Below, one piece after another: positions 12,428 through 23,619 of a stretch of DNA of 64,000 bases. Both the position numbers and the translations under genes were made by a program. How positions within the stretch are numbered: position 1 is the first letter of the stretch; each line of letters starts with the position of its first letter. The notes below the pieces were generated by a model. It ran no database searches. It was given only the letters and a program-made list of their open reading frames with translations, and was not told the DNA's origin. The stretch is from Mortierella sp. BCC40632 (Eukaryota > Mortierellomycota > Mortierellomycetes > Mortierellales > Mortierellaceae): positions 1,261,001-1,325,000 of the forward strand of contig WAEK01000002.1 in NCBI GenBank assembly GCA_011634665.1, given 5' to 3'.

Positions 12428-14259
12428 TTAATCATCATCCATGTCCTCAGTGAGGGCATCCTATTAGAATCCAAATACAAAAAAGAAGAAAGAAAGTTAG
12501 TCGAAGGAAGGAGAAAGAGACTGTTCAATTGATAGAACTCTATCCTGAATCGATTCCAAAGGTTATAAAGGACTTGCCTTTGCATACTGCTCGGCTTCTG
12601 CTGCCACGTCCTTGGGGACCATCTGGTGGAGACCCTTGGATTCTTCGCAGACCCAGCTCAACTCCAGCTCAAAGTCCTTGTCCTTTGCATCATCGTGAAC
12701 GTTGTAAATACTGAATATGTGTTGGAACCAGGAAAGAAAACAAAAACAAAAAAATAACAAAGGATTCGTCAGTAAAAATCGACCGCAGTTATTTTCTCCC
12801 TGCCCCTTTCATTTCTTCCAAGATATAATTATAAAAATAAATAAAGTGAGCTTCCTTACATTCGAGCAGCATGCTTTACTGCCTCGCGACATGTCATCTC
12901 TTCCAAGTTCAGCTTCTCAATCTCTGTCTTGGCTACTTGCCGTCCTTTTCCTACAGCAGCTCCGTGGTAGCCCTAAATTGTCCAAAAACAAGAAAAAAAA
13001 CAAAACAAAAGCAAAAGCCTCTGTTAGTCTCTATACGATACAAGGAGACTCTCCCTTTTTTTTTTATCCTCTTCCTTGAAATAGCAAAAAGTGGTTCGTC
13101 TTGATTTCTTTACCCAGTACAAGCCTGAAGGCTCCACCATGTACAGCTTGGGTCCTTGTTTGTCCATTGTCGCAATAAGTGTGCTGCAGCCAAAAGGTCG
13201 GACGCTCGAATATAACGTATATGCCGCAACATAGTCACCGATACGGTTTGCAAAGCTCTGTTGTCCAGGGAGGAAGAAAAAAAAAGGGGGAGGGGGAGAA
13301 GGTCAGTTTGGATTTCTTCCTGTTCAGCTTAGGCGACAGGTAAAGAGTACTGAAAAGAATAAAGAGGATCAAAGACACATACAGGTCCGTCAATGGGCTC
13401 CTTGTAGATATCTCTCCAACTCTGCGCTTCCTCGCGAGCCCTCTTCACGATATGGCGACCATCTGCCAGCAATCCTGCGGTGGCCTAATAAAACCGATCC
13501 AGATCCCAATATATATATTTTTAAAAGAGAAAGAGAATATGCGTGTGTGTTAGCTTGAGTCAAAATGGGCAAAGCAAAGAAAAAAAAGACAGACTCGCTC
13601 TCTTGTCTTTTTTTCTTTCTTCAAATCTTACAATTCCGATATGACGATCAACATTCTGGATACGACGGTTTGCTCCAGGGACGAGCAACTTGGACTGGAC
13701 AAGCTTCTCAACAGCAAAGACAACGCCGTCCTTTACGCGGATACCAATGGAAGTTCTATTTGAGCGAGAGGATAAAGAGAGAAATAGAGTAAAAGAATGG
13801 TTAGGGTCCGTGGAATGCTCTTTTTTCATGTCCTCTAGTACGCCAGCACGCCAATTGCCATCGGAGAAGTCCTTTTTCGACGATGCATGTCCGCCAAGAT
13901 GAAGTAGTAGCTGTAATAGTAGGAAGGGGGGAAAAAAAGCCTGTCGCTCAATCTCTCTTACCCACTGTTCTCGACAGCCTTGCCAGCATATTCGACCTGA
14001 AAGACTCGTCCGTCAGGCGAGTATGTTGATACGGAAACGTCGTACTACGCGCAGGTAGGGTGTGTCCCAAGAAAGATAGATTGTCAAGGTAATACGCGAG
14101 TGTTAGGATACGATGTTGGAGTAAAAAAAAAAAAAGTGGTGAAAAGGAGCCATGCTCTCCTAAAAACACGTCCAGTTCTTCCTTTTCTTTCCTTCTCCGC
14201 ATGGCGAAGGAATAAAAGAGGTGATCAAGGTCCATTACCCCTGTGCCGATGGAACTCAT
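12428..14259 (-). CDS. PRE10: 20S proteasome subunit alpha-7 (PSMA3/Pre10 type)
   Basis: Eight exons on minus: 14259-14239, 14044-13962, 13755-13632, 13484-13383, 13257-13114, 12972-12860, 12710-12578, 12460-12428; all phases close to give 250 residues. It starts [20 protein letters not shown], the alpha-subunit signature with the [13 protein letters not shown] strand. Hallmarks of alpha-7/PSMA3 follow: [47 protein letters not shown] and the acidic tail ending EDMDDD. It forms part of the outer ring of the 20S core particle and gates substrate entry; alpha subunits have no active site. Length fits the family (about 250-290). The last intron (12577-12461) must begin with GC (AG|GCAAGT), since every nearby GT start breaks the frame before the conserved acidic tail. 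The high intron density is typical of housekeeping genes in this genome. Confidence 0.95.
12461..12577 (-). other. GC-AG intron of the proteasome gene
   Basis: On the sense strand the exon ends ATGCAAAG and the intron starts GCAAGTCC, the textbook GC-AG donor. It ends CTAATAG before the codons for [10 protein letters not shown]. Using the GT two bases into a codon downstream yields a premature stop. Confidence 0.8.
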
Positions 14260-16173
14260 GTTGGGTCTTTTTTTTGTAGTGGTAGTCGAGGGGTATTCCT
14301 TGTTGTTGAAGCTTTTTCTCTCAAAAAGGACGTTGGCAAGTTACTGGCTGGTGTCCACTTGATGATGTGTGCGTGTGGGCGGAACAAACTTGAAATAAAA
14401 AAAAAAAAAAAAAGGTCGAGTCGAGTCGAGTCGAGAGAAATGACTAGTAGCATTCACAAGTCCTAAAAAAGTGGACACGCTTTCGCGGCCCATTACGCGT
14501 ATGACAGTGAGGCTAGAGGAAGCCACGCACAGGCGGCCGAAATTACGTCACCGTAAAAATTATCAACAGAAACACTTGTGCCCTCCATATAAGAATCTCT
14601 AGGGCTGTTCGATAGTACAGCCTCGAGAGATGGGTAGCTTTGGGCGATTCTAGTCGGATCTATTACTTGCAAAGAACATGGACAAGAAAACTTGACAGTC
14701 TGCAGCAAGCAGCCAGGCTCGGAGATAAAGCTCTAAGAAAGAGTCTTTGTGAGAAAACCACAACTTCATTCATGGAGCGAATGGGTGGAATCACCGGATA
14801 GAGGTTCTGAGAGAGAAGGCGAAGTATTCACAGTGGCAGTCTGGTAGACATTAGCAGCAGATAGTGTTTATTTGGTTAGGTCATTGACTATTGGCCGAGG
14901 ACTCACTGTATAAAGCAATTTTTTTAAAAAAAAGCAAGTAGTCGGGTTCAAATGTATTGTTTCAAGAGGTGCCCTCACTATCCTCAGCGTCATCCTTGGT
15001 CAATTGGATATCAATTGGATATCCTGAACCTTCATATTACGACTTTTATTTGATTCGAGTTTGGACAGAGATGTGTTCAATTCGCTTCGAATAGACTAAG
15101 TGGTATTAGTGCGTTTATCTACTCAAATCCGTTCGAACTATTCGAATTCCGTTCATCTGGATCGTGTTTGAAAAGAGGCTGCATTCAACTCGGTTGACAC
15201 GGATAGAAGTGCTACTTCAGGCGTTCTCTGTGTGGCTGTTTACTGATACTAAGAGCAGTAAACTATGGCAGGATCAGGCATAATTCCTCCAGGATCTGTA
15301 ATAGATGTAAGCAATGGATCTTGGGTCTTTGGTCTGCACCCGATAGAAAAAGAAACGGTTGTCTTTGGAAACAACGATCTCCTCTGGCTTAACCATCCCG
15401 ACTCTCTGTACTCCAATAAAAGCTTGTCAGAAGAGACTTTCAGGATTTATGGTAATGTCTGCTTTTCAGTCAAATGTCGTTGTTTATACAGTTCTCTTCA
15501 TTTTACCTGGGCTCTGCTTCAAAACAAAAACACTATGGTCTTATTGATTGGAATATTGCTGAATATGTCTGACAACAAGAGCTTGGACAGCCCCCTCCCT
15601 TCTTCTTCCATCCAGGAAGAGGCGCTGTACATGTACACTGAAAGTTTTTTTTTTTTTTTTTAGCATGGGTCACAGCAACTCCAGGCTTAACAATAATTTC
15701 CTTTTTAAAAAAAGGGATGGCAACGAGGGGACCTTCCTCATTTTGAGAGTCAGTCGCCGTACTTTGTCGCAAATATCGCCTAAGGGACTGAAAAGATAAA
15801 AAACTAAACCAGATTGTTCTAGGAAAGAGTTTTATCATTAAATTTTATAAAAAGCCATATTCTTCAACATTTCGAAACAAAAAGAAAAAAAAAAAAAAAA
15901 AAAAAAAGAGCAAGCAAGAGAGGTGGGGAAGGGAGTTAGATAGGTTTAAGGGAAGAAAGAATGAAGAAAAAGACCTGATTTTTTTTTTCCTTGATCGATT
16001 GCTAAATAATGGAAAATGTTGGATGTCTATGAGCTGAAGAGAGGCAACAAAAGGAGGAGCAGCGGGAAGAGGTAGGTAAGAAGGTAAAGGAGGTTGGAGG
16101 AGGACGAGGACGATGAGGAGGGGGGGGAATATGGATGGCCACTTTCTTTTTTTTTTTTTTTTTTCTTTTTATC
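14260..16173. other. Intergenic region upstream of PRE10, downstream of FAR1-domain gene
   Basis: It holds a (GTCGA)4 pentanucleotide at 14415-14435 following poly(A), poly(T) at 15644-15661, poly(A) at 15884-15907 and poly(T) at 16147-16164. A direct repeat of TCAATTGGATATC lies near 15000-15020. An open frame at 15265-15663 encodes nothing recognisable and ends in poly(T)-encoded Phe, so it is not called as a gene. Confidence 0.5.
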
Positions 16174-16384
16174 TTATGGATCCGTCTTCATTCTCTTTTT
16201 CGAAGGTTCTCCTTCGTTCTCTTCTTTAACATCCTCTGCATCATGAAGTGTAACCTCCATAGAGCTATTAACTCCTCCACCTTCCTCCCCTCCTCCACCA
16301 GAACTACCTCCTCCTCCATGAACCTGTACAACTGTTGGTTGAGATGGTGCTTGCGGTGGAGAGTGCTGAAGGATATGCACTCTT

Positions 16385-16415
<31 letters not shown>

Positions 16416-19400
16416 CCTGCAATTGCTGAAGCTGTTGAGTAAAAGTAGGAGAAAGTGTGTGCATCCGGACTGCCTCATCCAATAGATCGATCGCAATAGG
16501 GGACTGAGTCGAAGTCAGTGGTGTGACAGCCTGATCAGGAGAGTTGTTGGCAGCGCTGGATATGGCACTAGCTAATGAGTTGGGTCCCGGAAGATTGGCT
16601 AGTTTGAGTGCTGCCGTGACAGCCGCTTCCGGATCAGCGTTAATCTGGGCTTGGAATTGGGCCGCTTGTGCTTGTGCCTGTGCCTGTGCCTGTGCATGTG
16701 CATGCGCTTGTGCCTGTGCCTGTGCCTGTGCTTGAGCCTGTGCCTGTGCCTGCGCCTGCGCCTGCGCTTGCACTTGTGCTTGTACTTGCGCTTGCACTTG
16801 CGCTTGTACTCGTGCTTGCTGAGACAAGAGAGGGGAGGACTGTAGGCTAGTACTATCACCTGGCCCGTTATTCTGTACATGGGCATGGGCAGTGCTGATC
16901 AAGTTGCCATCTGAATCCAGCGCCTGGATCGGCGTGCCAACTCCTGTTCCAGCTCCGACACTCGATGCGCTCAATGACCGATGATGACCCGGTCCTGATT
17001 GGCTAGCTTGTCGACCGTGATGCTGTAGTAGTCCCGTTGGATGCTGAGGATGCGTCGCCTCCAGGGACGGTACATGGGTCACCGTCGCATTGCGGAATGT
17101 CGGCAAGGGTGTCACCAGTGGTGAGGCGTTCGAAGAGGCCGAATGGGGCGTGGATGTGGAGGCTGGCACGTAGGACGCTGTAGTACTCGTCGCTAATGTG
17201 GCTATTGCGGAAGCAATGGCGGTTGGTACCTGAACAGAAGTAGGCGTGCCAGGCATTGTACTACTAGGAGGATTGCTGTTGGTCGCGTGAATGACGGCAT
17301 GAGAGCCCTGACGACTATGACCCTTATCTTTGAGAGCAGCCGTGAGTTCTACTGCATCCGTCCGGTGCAACTGCAACAGGTCAGACGTGGAAGCTGAGCT
17401 TGTCAGGTCATGACTGATGCCCTCCATTGCCGTTGAAACAACACTGGACGTAGCTGTGATGGCATGTGTCCGACCAAACTGCTGAACATGAGAATCCTGC
17501 TGATGCTGCTGCGCTGTAGGAGCAGATGGCACAGTCGGCTGTGGGTGTACATGGGGTTGCTGCTGATTCTGTGGCGGACCTTGAGAAAGAGGCTGAGCAT
17601 GTTGTTGGGGATGCTGATGCGAATGCTGCAGCGCATGCTGGGGTTGTGGTGCCTGAGATGCCTGTGGGTTAAAGTTGGAGGGAAGACTTCCAACCACGTC
17701 TGCAATCGCCGCGACAGTCGCTGCAGCCTCCGCCTCGGCATCTGCCCGTCGATCGCTGTTAATGACAGGTACCTGAAAAGTCCTCATGGTATAATGTAGA
17801 ACTTCCATGAGGGTCTTCATCACTTCCTGCTGAAGATTCCAAGGTATGTGATTCATCTGAGCTTTCAAGTCTTCCCATGTCACCTCCGACCGCACCATGT
17901 TTTGCATGGACCGATGTCCTCCGCCCAGCACCGAGATTACGTCGCTCGGCAACGATTCCATGGAGCTGTGCGAGGCCTGGATGGCCGCGATTTGGACTGG
18001 CATCGTAGCATTGCGGCCACCTGATAGTATTGGCCCTTGAGGCATAAAGTCACTCATGTCGTATTCTGTAATGGCTCTTGCTGTGGCATTCTTGCCAGAG
18101 ACACCACCTTGTCCCAGCCGAGTATCATTAACGGACGATGCTGTCGCTGATCCTCGAGATCTTCCTGATTGACTACGTGAGCTGGAAGCGGCTCCAGAGC
18201 TTTTCGTACCTCTGCCGGGCTTGGCTTCTTTGACCGCCGTCTTGGAAGGTGTGGGTGTGTCCGAATCGGGTATGGGATTGACTGGGTGGTTGTGTTCTAG
18301 GTTGACTTTGGTAAATCGGCCTCGTTTTCCATCGCGGTTTCCTCGTTTCTTTGAAAAGCCCACAGAGATCATCCAAGGACAACCACATCTCTTTGTTCGG
18401 ATATTGGTATTAGCGTTTGCATTTGGTCCTGCATTCGCAACAGGGTTTCCATTCGCATCCAGAGCCTTTTTAGCCGTGCCAAGGTAGGCACCTTGTCTCT
18501 CGCAAGCAAGATCTTTCTGTAGTTTGGAATGATGGCCCAAGTTAGACACCCGCTCAAGAAATCAATTTGATGACATTTAACCCTATTGGAGTTTAAGTGA
18601 ACTCTGGCGCCTACCTGAACGACGTTGCCATGCTTGTCCTTGGTGGTACGCTTGACAATCACTACTGTATTCACGCTCCGAGCATACCGCTCTGCTGCAT
18701 GCTGAGCATCTTCAAGTGTATCAAACTCTTGCTCTTGGTTGGGAACAAGAATCTCCTCGGAGTCAATAGTTGTTCTCCGATCTGGCATAGCAACCTGTGT
18801 TTGCTGGAGTCTTCGCTGTTCCTGTTCTTGAAGCTCCTTTAGCTGGCGCTGTTGCTCCAAATCCTGTTGCTGCTGTTGCTGCTGCTCATGCTCCTGCTGT
18901 TGTGGATGGTGGTGATGCATAAGCAAAATCTGTGGTTGCTGCTGCGGTGGTTGAGCAGGGGACTGAGAGCTTGATTGGGTTTGATGAACCACTTGCTGCT
19001 GCTGCTGCTGCTGCTGTTGGAGTAACTGACTAGTCGTGGTGGGAATGCCTGAAAGTGATCCGAGGTGAAGTCCAAAGGGCCCTGTAGTCGGTAACTTTGA
19101 TACACTCTCGCCATTCAGAGCGATCGTTCCCTCTGGCAATTGAGTTGTTATGCTCGATCCTGTTACTCTAGCATCGGTCGAATCGGTTGTAACAGTGTTA
19201 CCCCCACCTGAGGCGGCCATTGTGACGGGCGATCCCTGTCCACCTAGAGATGGATGCTGCTGCTGCTGTTGTTGTAAGATTTGCGCCTGAGTTGGCACTT
19301 GTTGTTGAGGATGCGCAAAGACGGGGCCTTGTGGTTGCGGTTGTGCGATTGTGGTGGATATGGCGTCTGACGTCATGATAGTATGCGGCTGCGACTTCAA

Positions 19401-19529
19401 AACCTCTGCCCCTGCCGCTCCAGGTCCTGCAAGTGTATTGGCGACTGTGGCGAGGACGGACGAAGTCCCGTTTCCGTTGCTAATGCTGGCCAAAATGCGG
19501 CTACTATCACTCATATCGTGGTCTGCCAT
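16174..19529 (-). CDS. FAR1-domain DNA-binding protein with Gln and Gln-Ala repeats
   Basis: Two exons on minus: 19529-18615 and 18552-16174, 1097 residues. The 62-nt intron (GTAGGC...TTGAG) lies inside the FAR1 domain and restores the frame across it. The domain (about residues 265-400) has the family's [15 protein letters not shown] start and zinc ligands of the WRKY-GCM1 type: Cys322, Cys361 or Cys363, and His392-x-His394 (LEHNHP). FAR1 domains descend from Mutator-like transposases and serve as DNA-binding domains in plant FHY3/FAR1 and fungal regulators; no transposase core is present, so this is probably a domesticated transcription factor. Around the domain are Gln tracts (residues 169-178 and about 1016-1027), His/Pro/Gln-rich stretches and a Gln-Ala dipeptide repeat at about residues 885-940. 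The C-terminus is acidic then basic (ending KKRMKTDP), a possible nuclear signal. It lies downstream of TUP1 on the same strand. Confidence 0.85.
16655..16815 (-). repeat. Coding hexanucleotide repeat encoding (Gln-Ala)n
   Basis: On plus this reads as repeated TGCCTG/TGCTTG units; on the sense strand CAGGCA-type units encode more than 20 Gln-Ala pairs with some Val and His replacements. Synonymous changes between units show it is not freshly expanded throughout. Confidence 0.9.
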
Positions 19530-20294
19530 CCTTTCTGAATTTCCGCGTATCGTTGGTTCCCACTGTGTGTGAACTTGGAGTGTGAAGCAATGGTGAAGGG
19601 AGAGGGGGAGAGAGGGGATATCTGTGCAAGAAGTTTTACTTCATGCAGGACAGACTCGGGAATGAAATCAGCGTCCTAGAGAAGCATGTTTAAGCAGGGT
19701 TTGGGTCAACATCATGCATTGAACTGTTGGTCTTGATGCTTGCTCGTCAATTATAGAATGTCACTCGTTTCTGCAACGCATGGGGCGTTGGTCAACCGAA
19801 AAGAAACACAGAAAATAAAAAAGAGAAGAAAAAAAAAGAAAAAAAGAGAGAGAAAGAAAAAAGAACGTGCTCCAGCTGGATTGTCCTGCGCCTGCGCAGC
19901 ATTCCACCAAGGCCCTGTGAACAGGAAACTGATGATTTACCTAGCAGAATGGATGCTCCCTTGGCCGATTCCTCGTATGCGTTCAGTTTGAAAACCCTGG
20001 TTCGTTTGGTAGATGTAGGCTGTTGTGGAATGAAAGAGTGTTCATGAAATCCCAATGCATCAAGAAACCGTACGGGAAGTGTGTACCCATTTGGAAATAA
20101 GCCACTTTTGGGGTCACTGAGTCGTTGTCTCTACCCTCTACTCTCTCTCACTTCCACCACCATGCATCCTCTCCCCTCTCAACCCGAAATATCATAAGCG
20201 CGTTCATTAAAGGGGGATAGATGGTAAAGAAAACATAAACGAGAAAATCTTCAATGATGACATGGAGGCTATAAAACAACCGATAGGATATCCT
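19530..20294. other. Intergenic region between TUP1 and FAR1-domain gene
   Basis: This is the 3' flank of TUP1 and promoter/5' UTR of the FAR1-domain gene, both on minus. A purine-rich block at 19800-19865 on plus is a pyrimidine tract on the genes' sense strand. No RNA gene is seen. Confidence 0.5.
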
Positions 20295-21939
20295 CTAATC
20301 TTGCAATGACTCGTAGCTCCAGACTCTTGCTCTCGTATCACCCGAGCCAGTTGCAAAATACTTGCCAGCTGGACTCAAAGCAACAGAGATGACTAGAAAG
20401 ATCAAGAAAAGACGCACAAAGACGTTAACAAATGATGCAACATGGCATAATAGCATGTAGAGATGGGGATTAACAGCTGCGTAGAGATGTTGAAGCTTCA
20501 TACCAGAGTTTTTGTGGCCCTGTAGCATAAATTGGACCTGAGTGGTAGTTGGATCCCAGAACTGCACTCCACGGTCCTTTGAACCTGAAACTACCCATTT
20601 GCCATCTGGAGAAACGGCCACGGAAAGAACAAAGTCCTGGAGAAACCACCACCACCATAAAAAGAACATCGATTAATCTCGAGTCAGTACCAAATAGCCT
20701 GATTAAAAATGGAGATACATGGCCGTTGACACCTTATCAAAAAAAAAAAAAAAAAAAAAGGCGCATGTACCTTGTGACCGTTAAACGTTGCTTTGCAAGT
20801 GCCGCGAGATGCGCCATTCCGAGGGTTCCCTGAAATTTGACTAAGGTCCCAGGCCTTCAATGTACGATCCAAACTACCAGACACAAGGGATTTGCCATCG
20901 GGGGCAAAAGCAACACTGTACACCGAATCCTTGTGGCCTTCAAGCTTCTCGAGCAACTGCCCGGTGTTGGTGTCCCAGACACGCACCATCCGATCAAGGG
21001 ATCCTGCAGCGACCAATCGACCATCCGGCGAGATCGCGACAGAGGTGACGCCTGCGTCCTTCATATCCGCATCTCCAACTGTCAATACATAACGACAGAT
21101 ACCAGACTCTACGTCCCAAACTCGTGCTGTCTGGTCACCAGAGCCGGAGACAATTGTTCGTCCGTCCCTTGAGAAATCCAGCGAATAAATATCCTGTTCG
21201 TGGCCCTTTAGAATCAGCTGAATTCTCTTGTGTCCAATATCCCAAATCTATTGTGTTAGACAAGTACATCGCCGAATCAGTTTTTTTAGGATTGTCCGAG
21301 CGCATGACGTAGAGGCAGATTAAATACCGAAGCTCATTTTACCCTAATCTGCTTGTCTTCAGCACCAGTGGCCAGATATTTGCCATCAGGGCTGAAGCAC
21401 ACCGACCGAATATATAGATCATCCTTTCCTGCACTCTCATCAGCAAGGACGCTTTGAATCGAGGAATACATAAAAACATAAGGAGAAGCACAAAAGGTTA
21501 GCACTTTTTTTTTTTTTTTTTTTTTTTTGAAATGATATTCTCTCCTCTTTCTCTTAATCCAAGGTACTATTTGCCTCTCAGAGTGTATCACAAAGACCTA
21601 CCAAACGCTTTGCCCTGTCTGAATGTTGTAAATCTGCGCACTACGGTTGCATCCCGTCGCAAGGTACTTGCCATCTGCACTGAATCTAACACAACAGACA
21701 ACGCTATTGGAATGAATGGGAGGGGAAAGTGACAAGGATTTTAGGGTTATTAGTGAACACTCCAGGACCTATCAACGATGTGGTATTGAAGTCTGTGCAA
21801 TAAATACCTGGAGTGTTCCATTGTATGCACGAGATCGACTTTAAGGAGTGGAGGAACCTTTGGATTTGTGCTAGAGAAGGTAGGGAGGGAATGAAGGGGT
21901 GCAGTGAAAATGATGGCAAGGATACAGGCTGTGTTAGCG

Positions 21940-21978
<39 letters not shown>

Positions 21979-23619
21979 CGATAAACAACTTCTCTCACAC
22001 TCTGGGGTTTCTATTCAAAAACCGAGCCCAGTCACTCGACAGTGTCAATGACTTACATGGCAAACCAATCAGAGCCTTCCCTCTTCAACTGAGGTGGGAC
22101 ATTGTCGACATCTTCACTCCAATTTCCTGAGCGTGGGTAGCGATTGCCAGGAGTTGGGGTGGTTGAAACAGCACCGCCCTTGCGTTTGTTGCTACCAGGA
22201 GACGCCTGGGCCTCTTCCTTGACCTGGACAGCGGATCCCTTTAGAACAGATGAGTGATCGAGTTTCAGTGGGTTGAGCACACTCTCTGAAATGACATCTT
22301 TACAATACTCTTACTCTCCCTACACTGCGTTGTGTATTCTTACCTTTCCTCCCTTGACAGGCTGCTTAGAGGCGCTGGGGGGTGGCGCAGGCGAATGATA
22401 AGGAGGACCCATTCCTGGTGGCATTTGGCCTTGACCACCAGTATTGGCATGGGGGTTGGGAGACATGTTTCCGTACATGTTTCCTGGGGCTCCTGGAGGA
22501 GGAATATCACCCTCGGTGCTGTACCGAGCGCCATCGCTCTCCATTTTAAATCGCTTTGGCTGAGGCTGGCCCTGCTGTGGTGGCATTCCATTACCTCCGT
22601 TCATATAGGGTGAATGAGGTGCCTGCGAGCTATTGGGTCCACCATAGGGGTGGGGTTGTGACGGCGGATGCTGGTGGTGCTTTTGAGGAGGAGGACCCTG
22701 CATATGCTGTTGTTGCTGAGACTGCTGCGGATGAGCTTGTGATGATTGCTGAGATGGCTGGGGCGGCTGTTGTTGCTGTTGCTGTTGCTGTTGTTGTTGC
22801 TGCTGTTGTTGTTGTTGTTGTGAAGTGTCACCCATTTGTGGGGGTGCGATCAATCCAGAGCCTCCTGCTCCTCCGCTGATGATGCCGCCAAAGAGATTCG
22901 ACTGACCATGACCAATGTTGGGCGGGGGCGGCTGGTTGTGTGCAGGCTGATGTGAAGGCTGGACAACTCCTCCTCTCTGCTCAACCTCCCGTCGAAGACG
23001 CACAACCTCCTCCTCCCACCTAAATTCATCCATACATCGAAATGGCGAGTGAGAGAAGAGAGAGAAAAGGAAAATAAATAAACAAACGAGATGGTGACAA
23101 AGTCGGGATACAAGGCGTTAGTGTGAATGCTCATTATGCTTGCCTGAGCAGATATCATTTACACAGAACAAGAAAAAAAAAAGGTTGTTGTGTTGTTGCC
23201 TTACGCCTGATACTGCACTCTCATAGACTCGTGCTTCCCCTCCAGGTCATACAGGGCACGCTTGAAAGCTTCCATCTCCTGGATCTGGCTACTGACTAGA
23301 GACGCAGGAATAAATAGTATTAATATAGTGATATTAAAAATAAAGTAAAATCAAACGTAGTGTGCAAGCAGATCGTTAGAGCAACCCAGGCTTGGCAGAG
23401 AGAAAGGGAGAGATATATGGATAGGCAGGGAGAAAAAGTGTACATGTTGTTGGAGATCTGCTAGTACGTACTTTTGTGTTCGCATTCGTCGCGTTGGCTC
23501 TTTGTTACAGCAATCTCATGATGCAGGTTGTCGAATTCCTGCTTGATAAGGTCGAGCCACTCAACGACGCCTGAGCTGCGTCCAGGCACCATTGGCCGGT
23601 GATTGTAGATCCCAGACAT
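20295..23619 (-). CDS. TUP1: General transcriptional co-repressor Tup1
   Basis: Ten exons on minus: 23619-23472, 23295-23205, 23019-22344, 22283-22057, 21870-21808, 21703-21602, 21451-21343, 21247-20771, 20636-20504, 20392-20295; all phases close to give 707 residues. The N-terminal tetramerisation helix (Tup_N, about residues 18-95) shows [14 protein letters not shown] and [21 protein letters not shown] Gln/Pro/His-rich middle has about 18 Gln near residue 145. The link to the propeller reads GSDWFAITNPKV and [18 protein letters not shown], as in yeast Tup1. About seven WD40 repeats then run to the C-terminus ([60 protein letters not shown]). Tup1 works in the nucleus with Cyc8/Ssn6 to repress genes via DNA-bound factors. 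Exon 4 is only in frame if the second of two adjacent acceptors (CAG then AG) is used. Confidence 0.95.
21953..21975 (+). repeat. (TC)n tract in a TUP1 intron
   Basis: A clean dinucleotide run inside the intron 22056-21871. On the sense strand it reads GA, so it is not the intron's polypyrimidine tract. Confidence 0.8.

Noticed and set aside
15265..15663. 132-residue open frame
   Set aside because: No recognisable family, no splice context, and its end is poly(T)-encoded Phe.
16174..19529. FAR1-domain gene as an active Mutator-like transposon
   Set aside because: No transposase catalytic core, no SWIM finger and no terminal inverted repeats were seen; it looks like a host transcription factor.
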